Translations under genes and position numbers: made by a program | Notes under the pieces: generated by a model | What the model was told of the DNA's origin: nothing | The model's database searches: none | The model's input: the letters and a program-made list of their open reading frames with translations, nothing else | Part shown: positions 52,943 to 60,896 of the stretch, one piece after another | Layout of the letters: each line of letters opens with the position of its first letter | Position numbering within the stretch: position 1 is the first letter of the stretch | DNA from: Subtercola boreus | GTDB lineage: Bacteria; Actinomycetota; Actinomycetes; Actinomycetales; Microbacteriaceae | Direction: 5' to 3' | Assembly (NCBI RefSeq): GCF_003399625.1 | Contig: NZ_NBXA01000001.1 | Span: 174,535 to 238,534 of the forward strand | DNA length: 64,000 bases

Positions 52943-53575
52943 TCAGGCCTCTGACATGTCGCCGGTCGCGGGCACCCTGCCTGTCGAGCCGTACCGCAGC
53001 AGCACCACGCCGTTCTCCGAGGCGGGCTCTGCCGAGAGGAGCTGGAGCGCGAGGGGCGGCCCGCTGTCGGGGAACAGCCGTTTTCCGTGGCCGACGACGA
53101 CCGGGTACACCCAGATGTTCAGCTGGTCGAACAGGCCCTCGGCAACGAGCGTGCGCGCGAAGTCGATGCTGCCGACCACGTGGATCTGCTCGTAGCGGCT
53201 GCGGAGGGTGGCGATCTCCGCCGTGAGGTCGGGGCCGAGCAACTGGGAGCCGCTCCAGCTGAGGTCGGGCGCGCCGCGGGAGGCCACGAATTTCGGTATG
53301 GCGTTGAACGTGCGTGCGACAAGGGAGTCCGGGCCGGGCCCTTCCGTCTGGCGCGGCCAGTAGGCGGCGAAGATGTCATAGGTGCGCCGACCGAGCAGCA
53401 GGGCATCCGTCGCCTCGATGCCGGCGAAGATCTGCGTACCGCTCGTCTCGTCACCCAGTGGTACCTGCCAGCCGCCGAAGGCGAACCCGCCCGAGGGGTC
53501 TTCGTCAGGGCCGCCGGGTGCCTGGGCGACGCCGTCGAGGGTGGTGAAGTGGTCGATGTGGATACTGCCGGTCAT
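52943..53575 (-). CDS. Dihydrofolate reductase-family protein (RibD C-terminal domain-like)
   Basis: A 210-residue single-domain reductase-fold protein. HIDHFTTLDGVAQAPG near residue 6, LLLGRRTYDIFAAYWP near 57 and LNIWVYPVVVGHGKRLFPD near 152 are typical of the YwjB/RibD-C type. It probably binds NADPH; the substrate is unknown and it should not be called a folate enzyme. The ATG at 53573-53575 has GAGAGGGG upstream. In-frame sequence further upstream overlaps the VOC gene on the other strand and is not coding. Confidence 0.88.
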   Translation of the reverse strand: MTGSIHIDHFTTLDGVAQAPGGPDEDPSGGFAFGGWQVPLGDETSGTQIFAGIEATDALLLGRRTYDIFAAYWPRQTEGPGPDSLVARTFNAIPKFVASRGAPDLSWSGSQLLGPDLTAEIATLRSRYEQIHVVGSIDFARTLVAEGLFDQLNIWVYPVVVGHGKRLFPDSGPPLALQLLSAEPASENGVVLLRYGSTGRVPATGDMSEA

Positions 53576-53588
53576 GCGCTGCCCCTCT

Positions 53589-53626
53589 CTGTTGCGACGC
53601 AATGATCCTGTTGGGACACAATGATC
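53589..53626. repeat. Two tandem 19-bp direct repeats in a divergent promoter region
   Basis: CTGTTGCGACGCAATGATC (53589-53607) is followed directly by CTGTTGGGACACAATGATC (53608-53626), 17 of 19 identical. Each contains a TTG-N5-CAA dyad. They lie between the reductase-like gene and the VOC gene and look like a tandem regulator site. Confidence 0.7.
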
Positions 53627-53660
53627 CTCAGGCAGGTGCAGGGGCGCAAGGAGGCAGATC

Positions 53661-54011
53661 ATGGGTGTGACGGGAATCGGCGGCATCTTCTTTCGGAGCA
53701 GCGATCCGGATGCCCGGGCCGCCTGGTACCGGGAACACCTCGGCATCCCGGCCGGCGCCGAGAGCGTGTGGGAGCAGGAGTCGGGGATGACCGTCTTCGC
53801 GCCCTTCCCCGCCGACTCCGCGTACTTCGATGCGGCCCAGCCCTTCATGCTGAACCTCCGGGTGACGGGGCTCGACGAGCTCGCCGGGCGGCTGGAGGCG
53901 GCAGGCATCCCCGTCGAGCGGCGGGCCGAGTGGGAGAGCGAGTACGGACGGTTCGTGCGGATCCATGATCCCGAGGGGCTGCCGATCGAGCTGTGGGAGC
54001 TGCCCGGCTGA
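53661..54011 (+). CDS. VOC (glyoxalase-fold) family protein
   Basis: A 116-residue protein with the paired beta-alpha-beta modules of the vicinal-oxygen-chelate fold. FFRSSDPDARAAWYREHLGI near residue 10, LRVTGLDEL near 66 and RFVRIHDPEGLPIELWE near 97 are landmarks; the Glu of IELWE is a usual metal ligand. Substrate unknown. AAGGAGG lies 6 nt before the ATG, an unusually strong ribosome site for this window. Confidence 0.9.
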   Translation: MGVTGIGGIFFRSSDPDARAAWYREHLGIPAGAESVWEQESGMTVFAPFPADSAYFDAAQPFMLNLRVTGLDELAGRLEAAGIPVERRAEWESEYGRFVRIHDPEGLPIELWELPG

Positions 54012-54056
54012 GCGGGGCTCGTGGGTGTCAGCGGTCGTGAGCGCATGGCGCGGGTG

Positions 54057-54533
54057 TCAGGCCGCGGGGTCTTCCGCGCGGAGGGACGACACCGCACGCG
54101 ACAGCAGGTCGCCGAGCCCGGCGCGTTCGGCGTCGCTGAATGACGCGGTCATGCGGACTTCGACGGCCCAAACAGCGGCGCTCGCCGTGGCGAGCTGGCG
54201 TCGGCCCTTCGGGGTGAGTTCGGTGGGCAGCGCCCGGCCGGAGCTCGCGTGCTCGGCCCGGCTGACCAGCCCGTCGCGTTCGAGGGCCACCAGAAGCACG
54301 TTCATCGACTGCCGCGTGACGAAGGCGCCGCGGGCCAGCTCGGAGTTCGACAGCCCCGGGCGTTGCGCAAGGAGCTCCAGGCAGGAGTAGTGCGTGACAT
54401 TCATGCCGAGGGGGCGGAGCACGGCCTCCATGGCCGAACGCAGCGCGCTGGCCGCCTCCTTCAGCAGATAGCCGACGGACGTGGGCAGGTGCACTCTGTC
54501 TGGCGACTGCACTGCGGCTGGCTCTTGACTCAT
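54057..54533 (-). CDS. MarR-family regulator
   Basis: A 158-residue winged-helix regulator. The recognition region LSNSELARGAFVTRQSMNVLLVAL spans about 75-98 and the wing follows with HASSGRALPTELT near 110. It is divergent from a VOC protein gene and probably represses both through two dyads between them, one of which overlaps its own start codon. CAGAAT 6 nt before the ATG suggests leaderless translation. Confidence 0.92.
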   Translation of the reverse strand: MSQEPAAVQSPDRVHLPTSVGYLLKEAASALRSAMEAVLRPLGMNVTHYSCLELLAQRPGLSNSELARGAFVTRQSMNVLLVALERDGLVSRAEHASSGRALPTELTPKGRRQLATASAAVWAVEVRMTASFSDAERAGLGDLLSRAVSSLRAEDPAA

Positions 54534-54576
54534 GTCAACATTCTGACATAGAGTCGATGATGTCAGCTAACTGACA
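54533..54576. promoter_or_regulatory. MarR operator pair and VOC-gene promoter
   Basis: TGTCAACATTCTGACA (54533-54548) and TGTCAGCTAACTGACA (54561-54576) are two dyads of the form TGTCA-N6-TGACA. The rightward promoter -35 TTGACT (54525-54530), 18-bp spacer and -10 TAGAGT (54549-54554) lies across them, so MarR binding would block it. Confidence 0.65.
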
Positions 54577-54593
54577 CAAAGATCGGACACATC

Positions 54594-54962
54594 ATGCAGA
54601 CCACGTCAGGCCCCGGGTTCATCTCCCTCCAGGTTCGGGATATCGAAGCCTCCGCCACGTTCTACGAGACCCACCTGGGGCTCAATCGCCAGGCCGGGCC
54701 GCCGCACGCCGTCGTCTTCGACACGAAGCCCGCCGCGTTCGCCGTGCGCGACGCGGCACCCGGTGTCGACCTCGATTCCGTCACGCAGCTGGGGCTCGGT
54801 GTCGGAATCTGGATGCACGCCGCAGACTCCCAGGGCATCCACGACGCCCTCGTGGCGGCCGGAGCGACCATCACCTCGGCCCCGATCGACGGGCCATTCG
54901 GCCGCACCTTCACGTTCGCCGACCCCGACGGCTACCAGATCACGCTGCACGACCGAGCCTGA
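54594..54962 (+). CDS. VOC (glyoxalase-fold) family protein, MarR-linked
   Basis: A 122-residue VOC-fold protein: FISLQVRDIEASATFYETHL near residue 8, FAVRD near 48 and TFTFADPDGYQITLHD at the end. It may bind or modify a small electrophile or antibiotic; many MarR-controlled VOC proteins do, but the substrate here is not visible. It shares no close similarity with the VOC protein at 53661-54011 beyond the fold. Confidence 0.9.
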   Translation: MQTTSGPGFISLQVRDIEASATFYETHLGLNRQAGPPHAVVFDTKPAAFAVRDAAPGVDLDSVTQLGLGVGIWMHAADSQGIHDALVAAGATITSAPIDGPFGRTFTFADPDGYQITLHDRA

Positions 54963-55016
54963 CCGCCCTCCGCCTCACCTCCCGGCCCGCAGCGCCCGAG
55001 CGGTAGCGTGGGTCGC

Positions 55017-56204
55017 ATGCCAGACGGGTCTGCGGTCATCCATCGTTTCGACGAGCGCGCTTCGGCCGAGGTGCTCGCCGACCTGCGGGCCAGGCTCGTA
55101 GCGACACGCTGGCCGGATACACCAGATGCCCCAGATGCCCCTGACGCCGGCTGGTCGCTCGGCACAGACCAGCGCTACCTCCGCGCCCTGGTCGCGCACT
55201 GGATCGACGGGTTCGACTGGCCGCGGGAGGAGGCGAAGCTCGCCCGCCTCCCGCGGTTCCGCACCGAGGTGGGAGGGCTGGGCATCCACTTCGTGCATGC
55301 CCGCGCTGTGCCTACGCCATCCGGCAGGCCGCCCCTTCCGCTTCTGCTGAACCATGGCTGGCCGGACTCCTTCTGGCGCTACTCGAAGGTGATCGAGCTG
55401 CTGGCCGACCCGGGCGCGCACGGCGCCGACCCCGACGACGCGTTCGACGTGATCGTTCCCGACATGCCGGGCTTCGGATACTCGGATGCGCCCACCGGCG
55501 CCGCCCTCTCGTCTCCCGAGGTCGCCGCCCTCTGGGCCCAGCTGATGAAGGCCCTCGGTCACGACCGTTTCGTCACAGCCGGGGGCGACATCGGCAGCCA
55601 CGTCTCGCGCTACCTCGCCCTCGACTTCCCGGAGCGGGTGTCTGCGGTGCACCGGATGGATGCCGGACTCCTGTTCTGGGCCGGTGACCCGTCGGAGCTC
55701 TCCCCGGCCGAGCGGCAGTGGTTCGAGGCTTCCGCCGCGTGGGGCCAGGCCGAGGGCGCCTACGGGACCATGCATCGCACGAAGCCGCAGACCGCGGCGG
55801 CGGCGCTCACCGACTCGCCGGTCGGCCTCGCAGCCTGGATCGTCGAGAAGCTCCACGCGTGGAGCGACGGCGGGGTCGAGGCGTACACGATGGACGAGAT
55901 CCTCACGAATGTCACGATCTTCTGGCTCACCGGCACCATCGGGTCGTCGATGCGCATGTACAGCGCCAACGCCGCCATCCCGGGCGAGCAGCTGGCCCGC
56001 CGGGTGGAGGTGCCGTCGGGATTCTCGCTCTTTCCGGGCGACATCGTGCGCCCGCCGCGGGAGTGGATCGAGAGGTCGGCCAACGCGGTGCGTATCACGG
56101 AGCCCGCGCTCGGCGGCCACTTCGCGCCCTTCGAGCAGCCGGAACTGTACGCCGCAGAACTCCGCGAGTTCTTCCGCCCGTTCCGCGCCCGCCGGGCCGG
56201 CTGA
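55017..56204 (+). CDS. Epoxide hydrolase (juvenile-hormone/microsomal type)
   Basis: A 395-residue alpha/beta-hydrolase with the N-terminal EHN domain (about 1-110). The oxyanion motif is NHGWPDSFW near 116, the nucleophile is Asp in GGDIGSHVS near 185, and the His is in GGHFAPFEQPE near 365. Cap tyrosines are plausible in the LFPGDI region near 335. It would open epoxides to diols. TAGCGT lies 7 nt before the ATG, in line with a leaderless start. A long C-rich tract and palindrome B follow its stop. Confidence 0.9.
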   Translation: MPDGSAVIHRFDERASAEVLADLRARLVATRWPDTPDAPDAPDAGWSLGTDQRYLRALVAHWIDGFDWPREEAKLARLPRFRTEVGGLGIHFVHARAVPTPSGRPPLPLLLNHGWPDSFWRYSKVIELLADPGAHGADPDDAFDVIVPDMPGFGYSDAPTGAALSSPEVAALWAQLMKALGHDRFVTAGGDIGSHVSRYLALDFPERVSAVHRMDAGLLFWAGDPSELSPAERQWFEASAAWGQAEGAYGTMHRTKPQTAAAALTDSPVGLAAWIVEKLHAWSDGGVEAYTMDEILTNVTIFWLTGTIGSSMRMYSANAAIPGEQLARRVEVPSGFSLFPGDIVRPPREWIERSANAVRITEPALGGHFAPFEQPELYAAELREFFRPFRARRAG

Positions 56205-56360
56205 CGCCGGCGCCCCGCCGCCCCGCCGCCCCGCCCCGTCCTGCCCCATCCCGCCCCGCCCCGCCCCGCCCCGTCCCGCCGCCCCGCCGGCGCCGTCCCA
56301 CCGCGACCGCCAGCTTTTGTCGCTTCCGCTACTGCGCGCGCAGGCGCGGAAGCGACAAAA
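56205..56360. terminator. C-rich tract followed by palindrome B, copy 1
   Basis: Positions 56213-56290 are made of repeated GCCCC units. Then TTTTGTCGCTTCCGC (56315-56329) and GCGGAAGCGACAAAA (56346-56360) pair perfectly, followed by GGCCGCGCATCC. The palindrome and this flank recur at 62199-62254. It lies between two same-direction genes. Confidence 0.75.
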
Positions 56361-56417
56361 GGCCGCGCATCCGCGGGGCCGGCCCCGCCAGCCCCGGCCG
56401 CCCCTAGAGTGGAGCGC

Positions 56418-57005
56418 ATGTCCGAAGCCATACCTCCGAAGCGCGTCGTCGTGCTGCACGGCTACAACGCGAACCCCGGCAAGCACTGGTTCGACTGGTT
56501 GGCTGCCGAGCTCGCGCCCGACGGCATCGCCGTCTCGACCCCTGCCCTGCCCGATTCGGCGAACCCGTCACTCGATGCCTGGCTGGCCGCTGCCCGTGAG
56601 GCGATCGGTGCTCCGGATGCGGGGCTCGTGGTCATCGGCCACAGCCTCGGCAGCATCACCGCGGTGAAGGCGCTCGCCGGGCTGCCGCACGGCGGCGCCG
56701 GTGCGTGGCAGCTGGCCGGCCTCGTGCTCGTCTCCGGCTTCGATGCTCCCCTCGCCAATCTGCCGGAACTCGACGGATTCACCGCCCAGACGCTCGACTA
56801 CGGCCCGATCATCCAGAGCACCCGCAACAGGCGGATGATCGTCTCGGACAACGATGAGATCGTCGCCCCCGCATTCAGCCGCGATCTGGCGGAAGCACTC
56901 GAGGCCGATGTGACGGTGGTTCCGGTCGGCGGGCACTTCCGCGCCGACGACGGGTACACGAGCTTCCCCGAGGTGGCAAGCGCGGTCAGGACCATGCTGG
57001 CCTGA
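56418..57005 (+). CDS. RBBP9/YdeN-type alpha/beta-hydrolase
   Basis: A 195-residue small serine hydrolase. VVVLHGYNANPGKHWFDWL near residue 9 opens the fold, the nucleophile is Ser in VIGHSLGS near 75, the acid Asp is in IVSDNDEIV near 138 and the His in PVGGHFRADDGYTSFPEV near 168. The substrate is unknown. TAGAGT lies 7 nt before the ATG at 56418. A GTG three codons upstream is possible but sits closer to the -10 box. Confidence 0.88.
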   Translation: MSEAIPPKRVVVLHGYNANPGKHWFDWLAAELAPDGIAVSTPALPDSANPSLDAWLAAAREAIGAPDAGLVVIGHSLGSITAVKALAGLPHGGAGAWQLAGLVLVSGFDAPLANLPELDGFTAQTLDYGPIIQSTRNRRMIVSDNDEIVAPAFSRDLAEALEADVTVVPVGGHFRADDGYTSFPEVASAVRTMLA

Positions 57006-57087
57006 GTTACGATGTGCGGGTAGGCGTTCTGTGTCGCCTGTCGTCTGCCGGTCATCCGTGTCCTGCCTCCCGGAAAGTGGATCCCCA

Positions 57088-58506
57088 GTGACTGGCGCAC
57101 GCGAACTCCCCGTCGACAAGACTCTCGGCGGCCGCTACCGGCTCGAGCAGGCGATCGGCCAGGGCGGAATGGCAACGGTCTTCCGGGCGCGCGACGAGGT
57201 TCTCGGGCGGGATGTCGCGGTCAAGCTGTTCCACAACAGCGAGATCGAGGCGGGGCGGCAGGAGGGCGAGCTCGCCGTGCTGGCGGGTCTCGACCATCAC
57301 GCGCTGGTGCAGCTTCACGACGCGGGGCTCGACACCGACGACTACGGTCGCTCGCACCGCTACATCGTGATGGCCCTGGTGAACGGCAGCGACCTGCACC
57401 AGCGCATCCGCACCGCCCCGCTGTCGGCGCGGCACATCGCCGAGCTCGGGTACGACATGGCCGAGGCGCTCGACTACATCCACGCGCACAATGTGGTGCA
57501 CCGGGACATCAAGCCGTCGAACATCCTGCTCGTGGACTACGGCGACGGGTCCACCCGTGCCCGCGCGAAGCTCACCGACTTCGGGGTCGCGCTCGCCGAC
57601 GACGTCGAACGGATGACCAAAGAGGGTGCCACGACCGGAACGGCCGGCTACCTCAGCCCCGAGCAGGCGTCGGGACGACCCGTCGGCCCCGCGACCGACG
57701 TCTACTCCCTTGGTCTCGTGCTGCTGGAGTGCTTCACGCAGCATCTCGAGTTCGCGGGGAGCGTCGTCGAGTCGGCGATGGCCCGGCTCTCCCGCGATCC
57801 CCGCATCCCAGAGGGCCTGCCCGAGCACTGGCAGCAGCTTCTGGCCGCGATGACGGCGCGGGATCCGGATGCCCGGCCCAGCCGAAACGAACTCGTGGCC
57901 CTGCTCAAGATGCTCGTGATCGCCGAGAGCGGCCGGCATCGCGACGAGGAGCTCGAGCCGCTCTTCCCCGCGGCGGGCTCGGCGGCGACGCCCGGCCCGG
58001 TGACCCAGCCCGACGTGCTCGACACCCTGCCCGATGAGGCGCTCGACCGGGTGACCGCGATGGCGGCGCGGCTGTTCTCGGCACCCATCTCGCTGGTCAG
58101 CATCTCCGACCACGACCGGGTGTGGTTCAAGGCGCACTACGAACCCGACGTGGAACGCATCGCCCGTGAGCTCGACCTGACGATGAGTTCGCTGCCGTCG
58201 GCCGAGCCGGTGGTGGTCGAGGATGCCCGATCCGATCCCCGCACGCGTGAGCACGTTCTCGTGACCGGCCCGCTCGGGATGCGGTTCTACGTGGGAGTGC
58301 CCCTGAAACGCGGCGACGGAACCGTCATCGGTACCCTCTGCGTGATGCACTTCCTGCCCGGCACGGCGACGGGCGCCGAGATCGCGAACCTCCAGGATCT
58401 CGCCGCCCTGGTGGTCAGCCAGCTGGAGCTCCGCCAGGTGGGGCTCCGCACCACCACCGAGATCGCGACGGCGATGCCGACGGGCAGCCTCCGCACCTCC
58501 GCCTGA
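57088..58506 (+). CDS. Ser/Thr protein kinase with C-terminal GAF domain, cytosolic
   Basis: A 472-residue protein. The PknB-type kinase domain spans about 8-270: GQGGMATVF (P-loop) near 23, Lys of DVAVKLF near 42, HRDIKPSN near 133, DFGVAL near 160. A GAF domain spans about 305-460, with LVSISDHDRVWFKAHY and VPLKRGDGTVIGTLCVMHF. There is no TM helix and no PASTA repeats, so it is probably a soluble kinase sensing a small intracellular ligand. I chose GTG at 57088 (GGAAAGTGG upstream); an ATG 19 codons earlier exists but adds unrelated sequence. Confidence 0.88.
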   Translation: MTGARELPVDKTLGGRYRLEQAIGQGGMATVFRARDEVLGRDVAVKLFHNSEIEAGRQEGELAVLAGLDHHALVQLHDAGLDTDDYGRSHRYIVMALVNGSDLHQRIRTAPLSARHIAELGYDMAEALDYIHAHNVVHRDIKPSNILLVDYGDGSTRARAKLTDFGVALADDVERMTKEGATTGTAGYLSPEQASGRPVGPATDVYSLGLVLLECFTQHLEFAGSVVESAMARLSRDPRIPEGLPEHWQQLLAAMTARDPDARPSRNELVALLKMLVIAESGRHRDEELEPLFPAAGSAATPGPVTQPDVLDTLPDEALDRVTAMAARLFSAPISLVSISDHDRVWFKAHYEPDVERIARELDLTMSSLPSAEPVVVEDARSDPRTREHVLVTGPLGMRFYVGVPLKRGDGTVIGTLCVMHFLPGTATGAEIANLQDLAALVVSQLELRQVGLRTTTEIATAMPTGSLRTSA

Positions 58507-58531
58507 GCGGCGGCGCCGCACGGACGGCGCG

Positions 58532-58879
58532 TCAGCGCGACTGGCGGCGCTTGCCCGAGCGCGACGCGCCCTTGACGGCGGGCGCGCGGCCCTTGCCCTT
58601 CGACGCCTTCGCCTTGCCGCCCGGCGCAGGCACATCGGCGGCAGCCGCGGCGGCCGACTTCGCCCACTGAACGAGCGTGGTGGCCAGAAGGGCCTCGCCG
58701 GCGGGCGTGAGCGTCGTCGTCGGTGCGGAGTAGTCGAACAGCGGGTACCCGAGCTCGGCCTCGAGCTCTTTGATCGATGCCACGAGCGTCGCCCGCGAGA
58801 CTCCCTGCGAACGGGCGGCGTGCGCGAAGTTCAGCTGCTCAGCAGCTTCGACGAAGTGGCGCATCAGTTCGCTGTTCAC
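58532..58879 (-). CDS. One-domain LysR-type helix-turn-helix protein with basic tail
   Basis: A 115-residue protein. Residues 1-60 are a LysR-like winged helix: LMRHFVEAAEQLNFAHAARS, then VSRATLVASIKELEAELGYPLFD. After about residue 65 there is no effector domain; instead a linker leads to a Lys/Arg/Ala/Gly-rich tail (KAKASKGKGRAP, SRSGKRRQSR). It may bind DNA as a small nucleoid-like or regulatory protein. GTG at 58877-58879 has TAGTCT 6 nt upstream. The ending is a normal stop, not a frameshift that I can see. Confidence 0.78.
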   Translation of the reverse strand: MNSELMRHFVEAAEQLNFAHAARSQGVSRATLVASIKELEAELGYPLFDYSAPTTTLTPAGEALLATTLVQWAKSAAAAAADVPAPGGKAKASKGKGRAPAVKGASRSGKRRQSR

Positions 58880-59008
58880 CCGCCCCAGACTACGCGGCTG
58901 GGGCGGCGCCGCGGCGCACCGTGCCCACCCGGTGGCAGGGGCCCGCAGCCTGACGTAGGGTCGAGTCAGGCGCACCGGCATCCGGTGCTCCGGAAGGCGG
59001 GCAGGCGG

Positions 59009-59404
59009 ATGACCGAACACGAGCTCCACACGATGTGGGCGTCAGCACGGCTGCAGATCATCCTGTCGCAACTCGGCCCCATCGTGCTGCTGACGGCGAG
59101 CGTCGCCCTCGTGATGGCCGGGCTCGGGCACCAGCCCACCCCGATCCGCCTCGCTGCCGCGCTCATTCTGCTGTCGACCGGAATCCTGGGTGCGCTCGTG
59201 CAGTTCTCGGCGGCATCCGAAGCCCAGGCGATAGCCGACGACCTCACGGCGCTCGGTGCCCAAAGCGCCGTGAGCCGGCGGATCGTTTCGCAGGCGGGTT
59301 TTTCGAATGTGGTGAAGTTCGTGACGCCGACGATCTTCGTGGCGACGTTCCTGGCGCTGCTCTGGGCGATCTTCGCGCCGCCGGCGTTCGGCGGCATGCA
59401 GTAG
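59009..59404 (+). CDS. Small integral membrane protein, function unknown
   Basis: A 131-residue protein with three hydrophobic helices at about 19-42, 47-68 and 104-124, the last two joined by a hydrophilic helical loop (SEAQAIADDLTALGAQSAVSRR). I do not recognise a family with certainty. The ATG at 59009 follows GGCGGGCAGGCGG, which is a weak ribosome site. Confidence 0.7.
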   Translation: MTEHELHTMWASARLQIILSQLGPIVLLTASVALVMAGLGHQPTPIRLAAALILLSTGILGALVQFSAASEAQAIADDLTALGAQSAVSRRIVSQAGFSNVVKFVTPTIFVATFLALLWAIFAPPAFGGMQ

Positions 59405-59425
59405 CCCGGACCGCGGCGGGGCGGG

Positions 59426-59773
59426 TCAGAACACGAAGTGGCCGGTCTCGTCGAAGTGGGCGGGGCGCGCGTCCAGAACCCAGGCCGGATCGACGGGACC
59501 GAAGATGTGCGGGTAGCGCTCGCCGTTGCCGGCCTCCTCGTGCACGACGGCTGTTCCGGCGGCCGTGATCTGCTGGTCGTCCATGATGAGCACAACGAGC
59601 GGCTCGTGGATGTCGCGGTAGAACCGCCCCGCGGTCGCTTCGAGCTGGGCGGCGGTGGAGGCGTGGATGAAGCCCTCCTCGGCGAGCGTGGCCGTGCTCG
59701 ACGAGACGGTGTACGTGCCGGCCATCTTCGCGGCCTGCCAGTCGGCGGCCCGGGCGATGTGGAAGATCTGCAT
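59426..59773 (-). CDS. DUF952-family protein
   Basis: A 115-residue protein. MQIFHIARAADWQAAK at the start, EEGFIHASTAAQLEATAGRFY near 32 and ERYPHIFGPVDPAWV near 85 are characteristic of DUF952, a small ADP-ribosyltransferase-like fold often placed near glutathione-transferase-type genes. Biochemical role unknown. TAGGCT (59780-59785) lies 6 nt before the ATG. Confidence 0.9.
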   Translation of the reverse strand: MQIFHIARAADWQAAKMAGTYTVSSSTATLAEEGFIHASTAAQLEATAGRFYRDIHEPLVVLIMDDQQITAAGTAVVHEEAGNGERYPHIFGPVDPAWVLDARPAHFDETGHFVF

Positions 59774-59929
59774 CCGGCGAGCCTACGCGCCGGGCACTGC
59801 CGCTGCCGCCCCGCCGGCCGCCTCGCCCACTCCGGCTGCCGCCCCGCCGGCCGCGCACAGCAGCTCCCCGATCGACCCGTGTCGACGGTCGCTTGCGTCG
59901 TCGGCTATGATTGCTCAGGCATCACCCTT

Positions 59930-60019
59930 GGAGCTGTCGCATAGTTCGGCCTAGTGCACCACCCTGCTAAGGTGGAGTGGGCGTCAAGCCCACCGTGGGT
60001 TCAAATCCCACCGGCTCCG
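59930..60019 (+). tRNA. tRNA-Ser (anticodon GCU)
   Basis: The acceptor arms GGAGCTG and CGGCTCC pair with one G-U wobble; discriminator G. The anticodon stem CCACC/GGTGG encloses CTGCTAA, giving GCU. The long variable arm GTGGGCGTCAAGCCCAC and the T arm GTGGGTTCAAATCCCAC complete a class II tRNA. No CCA is encoded. TATGAT at 59906-59911 is a likely -10, and a T-run (60023-60028) follows. Confidence 0.96.
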
Positions 60020-60142
60020 CACTTTTTTACAGGCAGGAAATAGCTCGAATCCGCGTCGTCGTGGCTTCGGGCTATTTGTCTGTCAGTTCTGTGTCCCTCA
60101 GCTGCTTGCCTGACAGTGGCCGCGCCTAAACTGGCAGTGAAC

Positions 60143-60796
60143 ATGAATGTCGAAGCCAGTGGGAGCGCCGCCGATCGCCTGAGCAGCGCGCTCCAGGACG
60201 AGTCGTCGTCGAACCGACTCGCGAGTGCGCTCGCCGCGGGAACCCGGCCGGATCCGTCGTACGTCGAGGTGCTCGTGCGCCGGTGCGCGGTGGAGCCGGA
60301 CTTCTTCGTGCGGGACATGCTCACCTGGGCGCTCCTTCGCCATCCGACCTCCAAGACCGTGCCCCGGCTGGTCTACGAGGTCGGCGACGACGGGTCGCAG
60401 GCACGCAGCCAGGCACTCCACACGCTGTCGAAGATCGGCGACCCGAGGGGGTGGGCGGCCATCAGCGCCGAGCTCCTTCGGGATCCCGACGACGACGTGG
60501 CCCGCAGCGCGTGGCGCACGGCGTCCGGCCTGGTTCCGGCCGGCGAAGAGGCCGGTCTCGCCGAGGAGTTGTGCGCCCAGCTCGGGCGCGGTTCACCCGA
60601 GACCCAGCGGAGCCTCGGCCGGGCCTTCGCCGCGCTCGGGGAGGTCGCGCTCCCGCCGCTGGAAGCGCGCAGCGCCGATGCCCGGAGCGGGGTGCGCATC
60701 CATGCCGCCGCCAGCGCCGCGCTGGTGCGCGATCCTGAGGCGAACTTCGACGGGCTGCTCGCTGACGCAGAGCGCGCGGACGAAGCTGCCCGCTGA
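60143..60796 (+). CDS. HEAT-repeat domain protein
   Basis: A 217-residue helical protein with HEAT-like repeats: LVRRCAVEPDFFVRDMLTWAL near 44, GSQARSQALHTLSKIGD near 83, DDDVARSAWRTASGL near 115 and SPETQRSLGRAFAALGE near 150. No catalytic motif; such proteins usually serve as binding scaffolds. I use ATG at 60143; GTG at 60116 or 60137 is in frame, and TAAACT at 60127-60132 may be the -10 box. Confidence 0.83.
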   Translation: MNVEASGSAADRLSSALQDESSSNRLASALAAGTRPDPSYVEVLVRRCAVEPDFFVRDMLTWALLRHPTSKTVPRLVYEVGDDGSQARSQALHTLSKIGDPRGWAAISAELLRDPDDDVARSAWRTASGLVPAGEEAGLAEELCAQLGRGSPETQRSLGRAFAALGEVALPPLEARSADARSGVRIHAAASAALVRDPEANFDGLLADAERADEAAR

Positions 60797-60896
60797 GGGC
60801 GCCGCCCGCTGACGGCGACGCCCGCTGCCGTCGCCGCGTGCAGACAGGACAGCCGCCTCCACCTGACTGTCAGCCGGCCACGACTACGATGGCCGG

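Noticed and set aside
53576..54097. Upstream extension of the reductase-like gene on the minus strand
   Set aside because: It overlaps the VOC gene on the other strand; the ATG at 53575 has a strong ribosome site.
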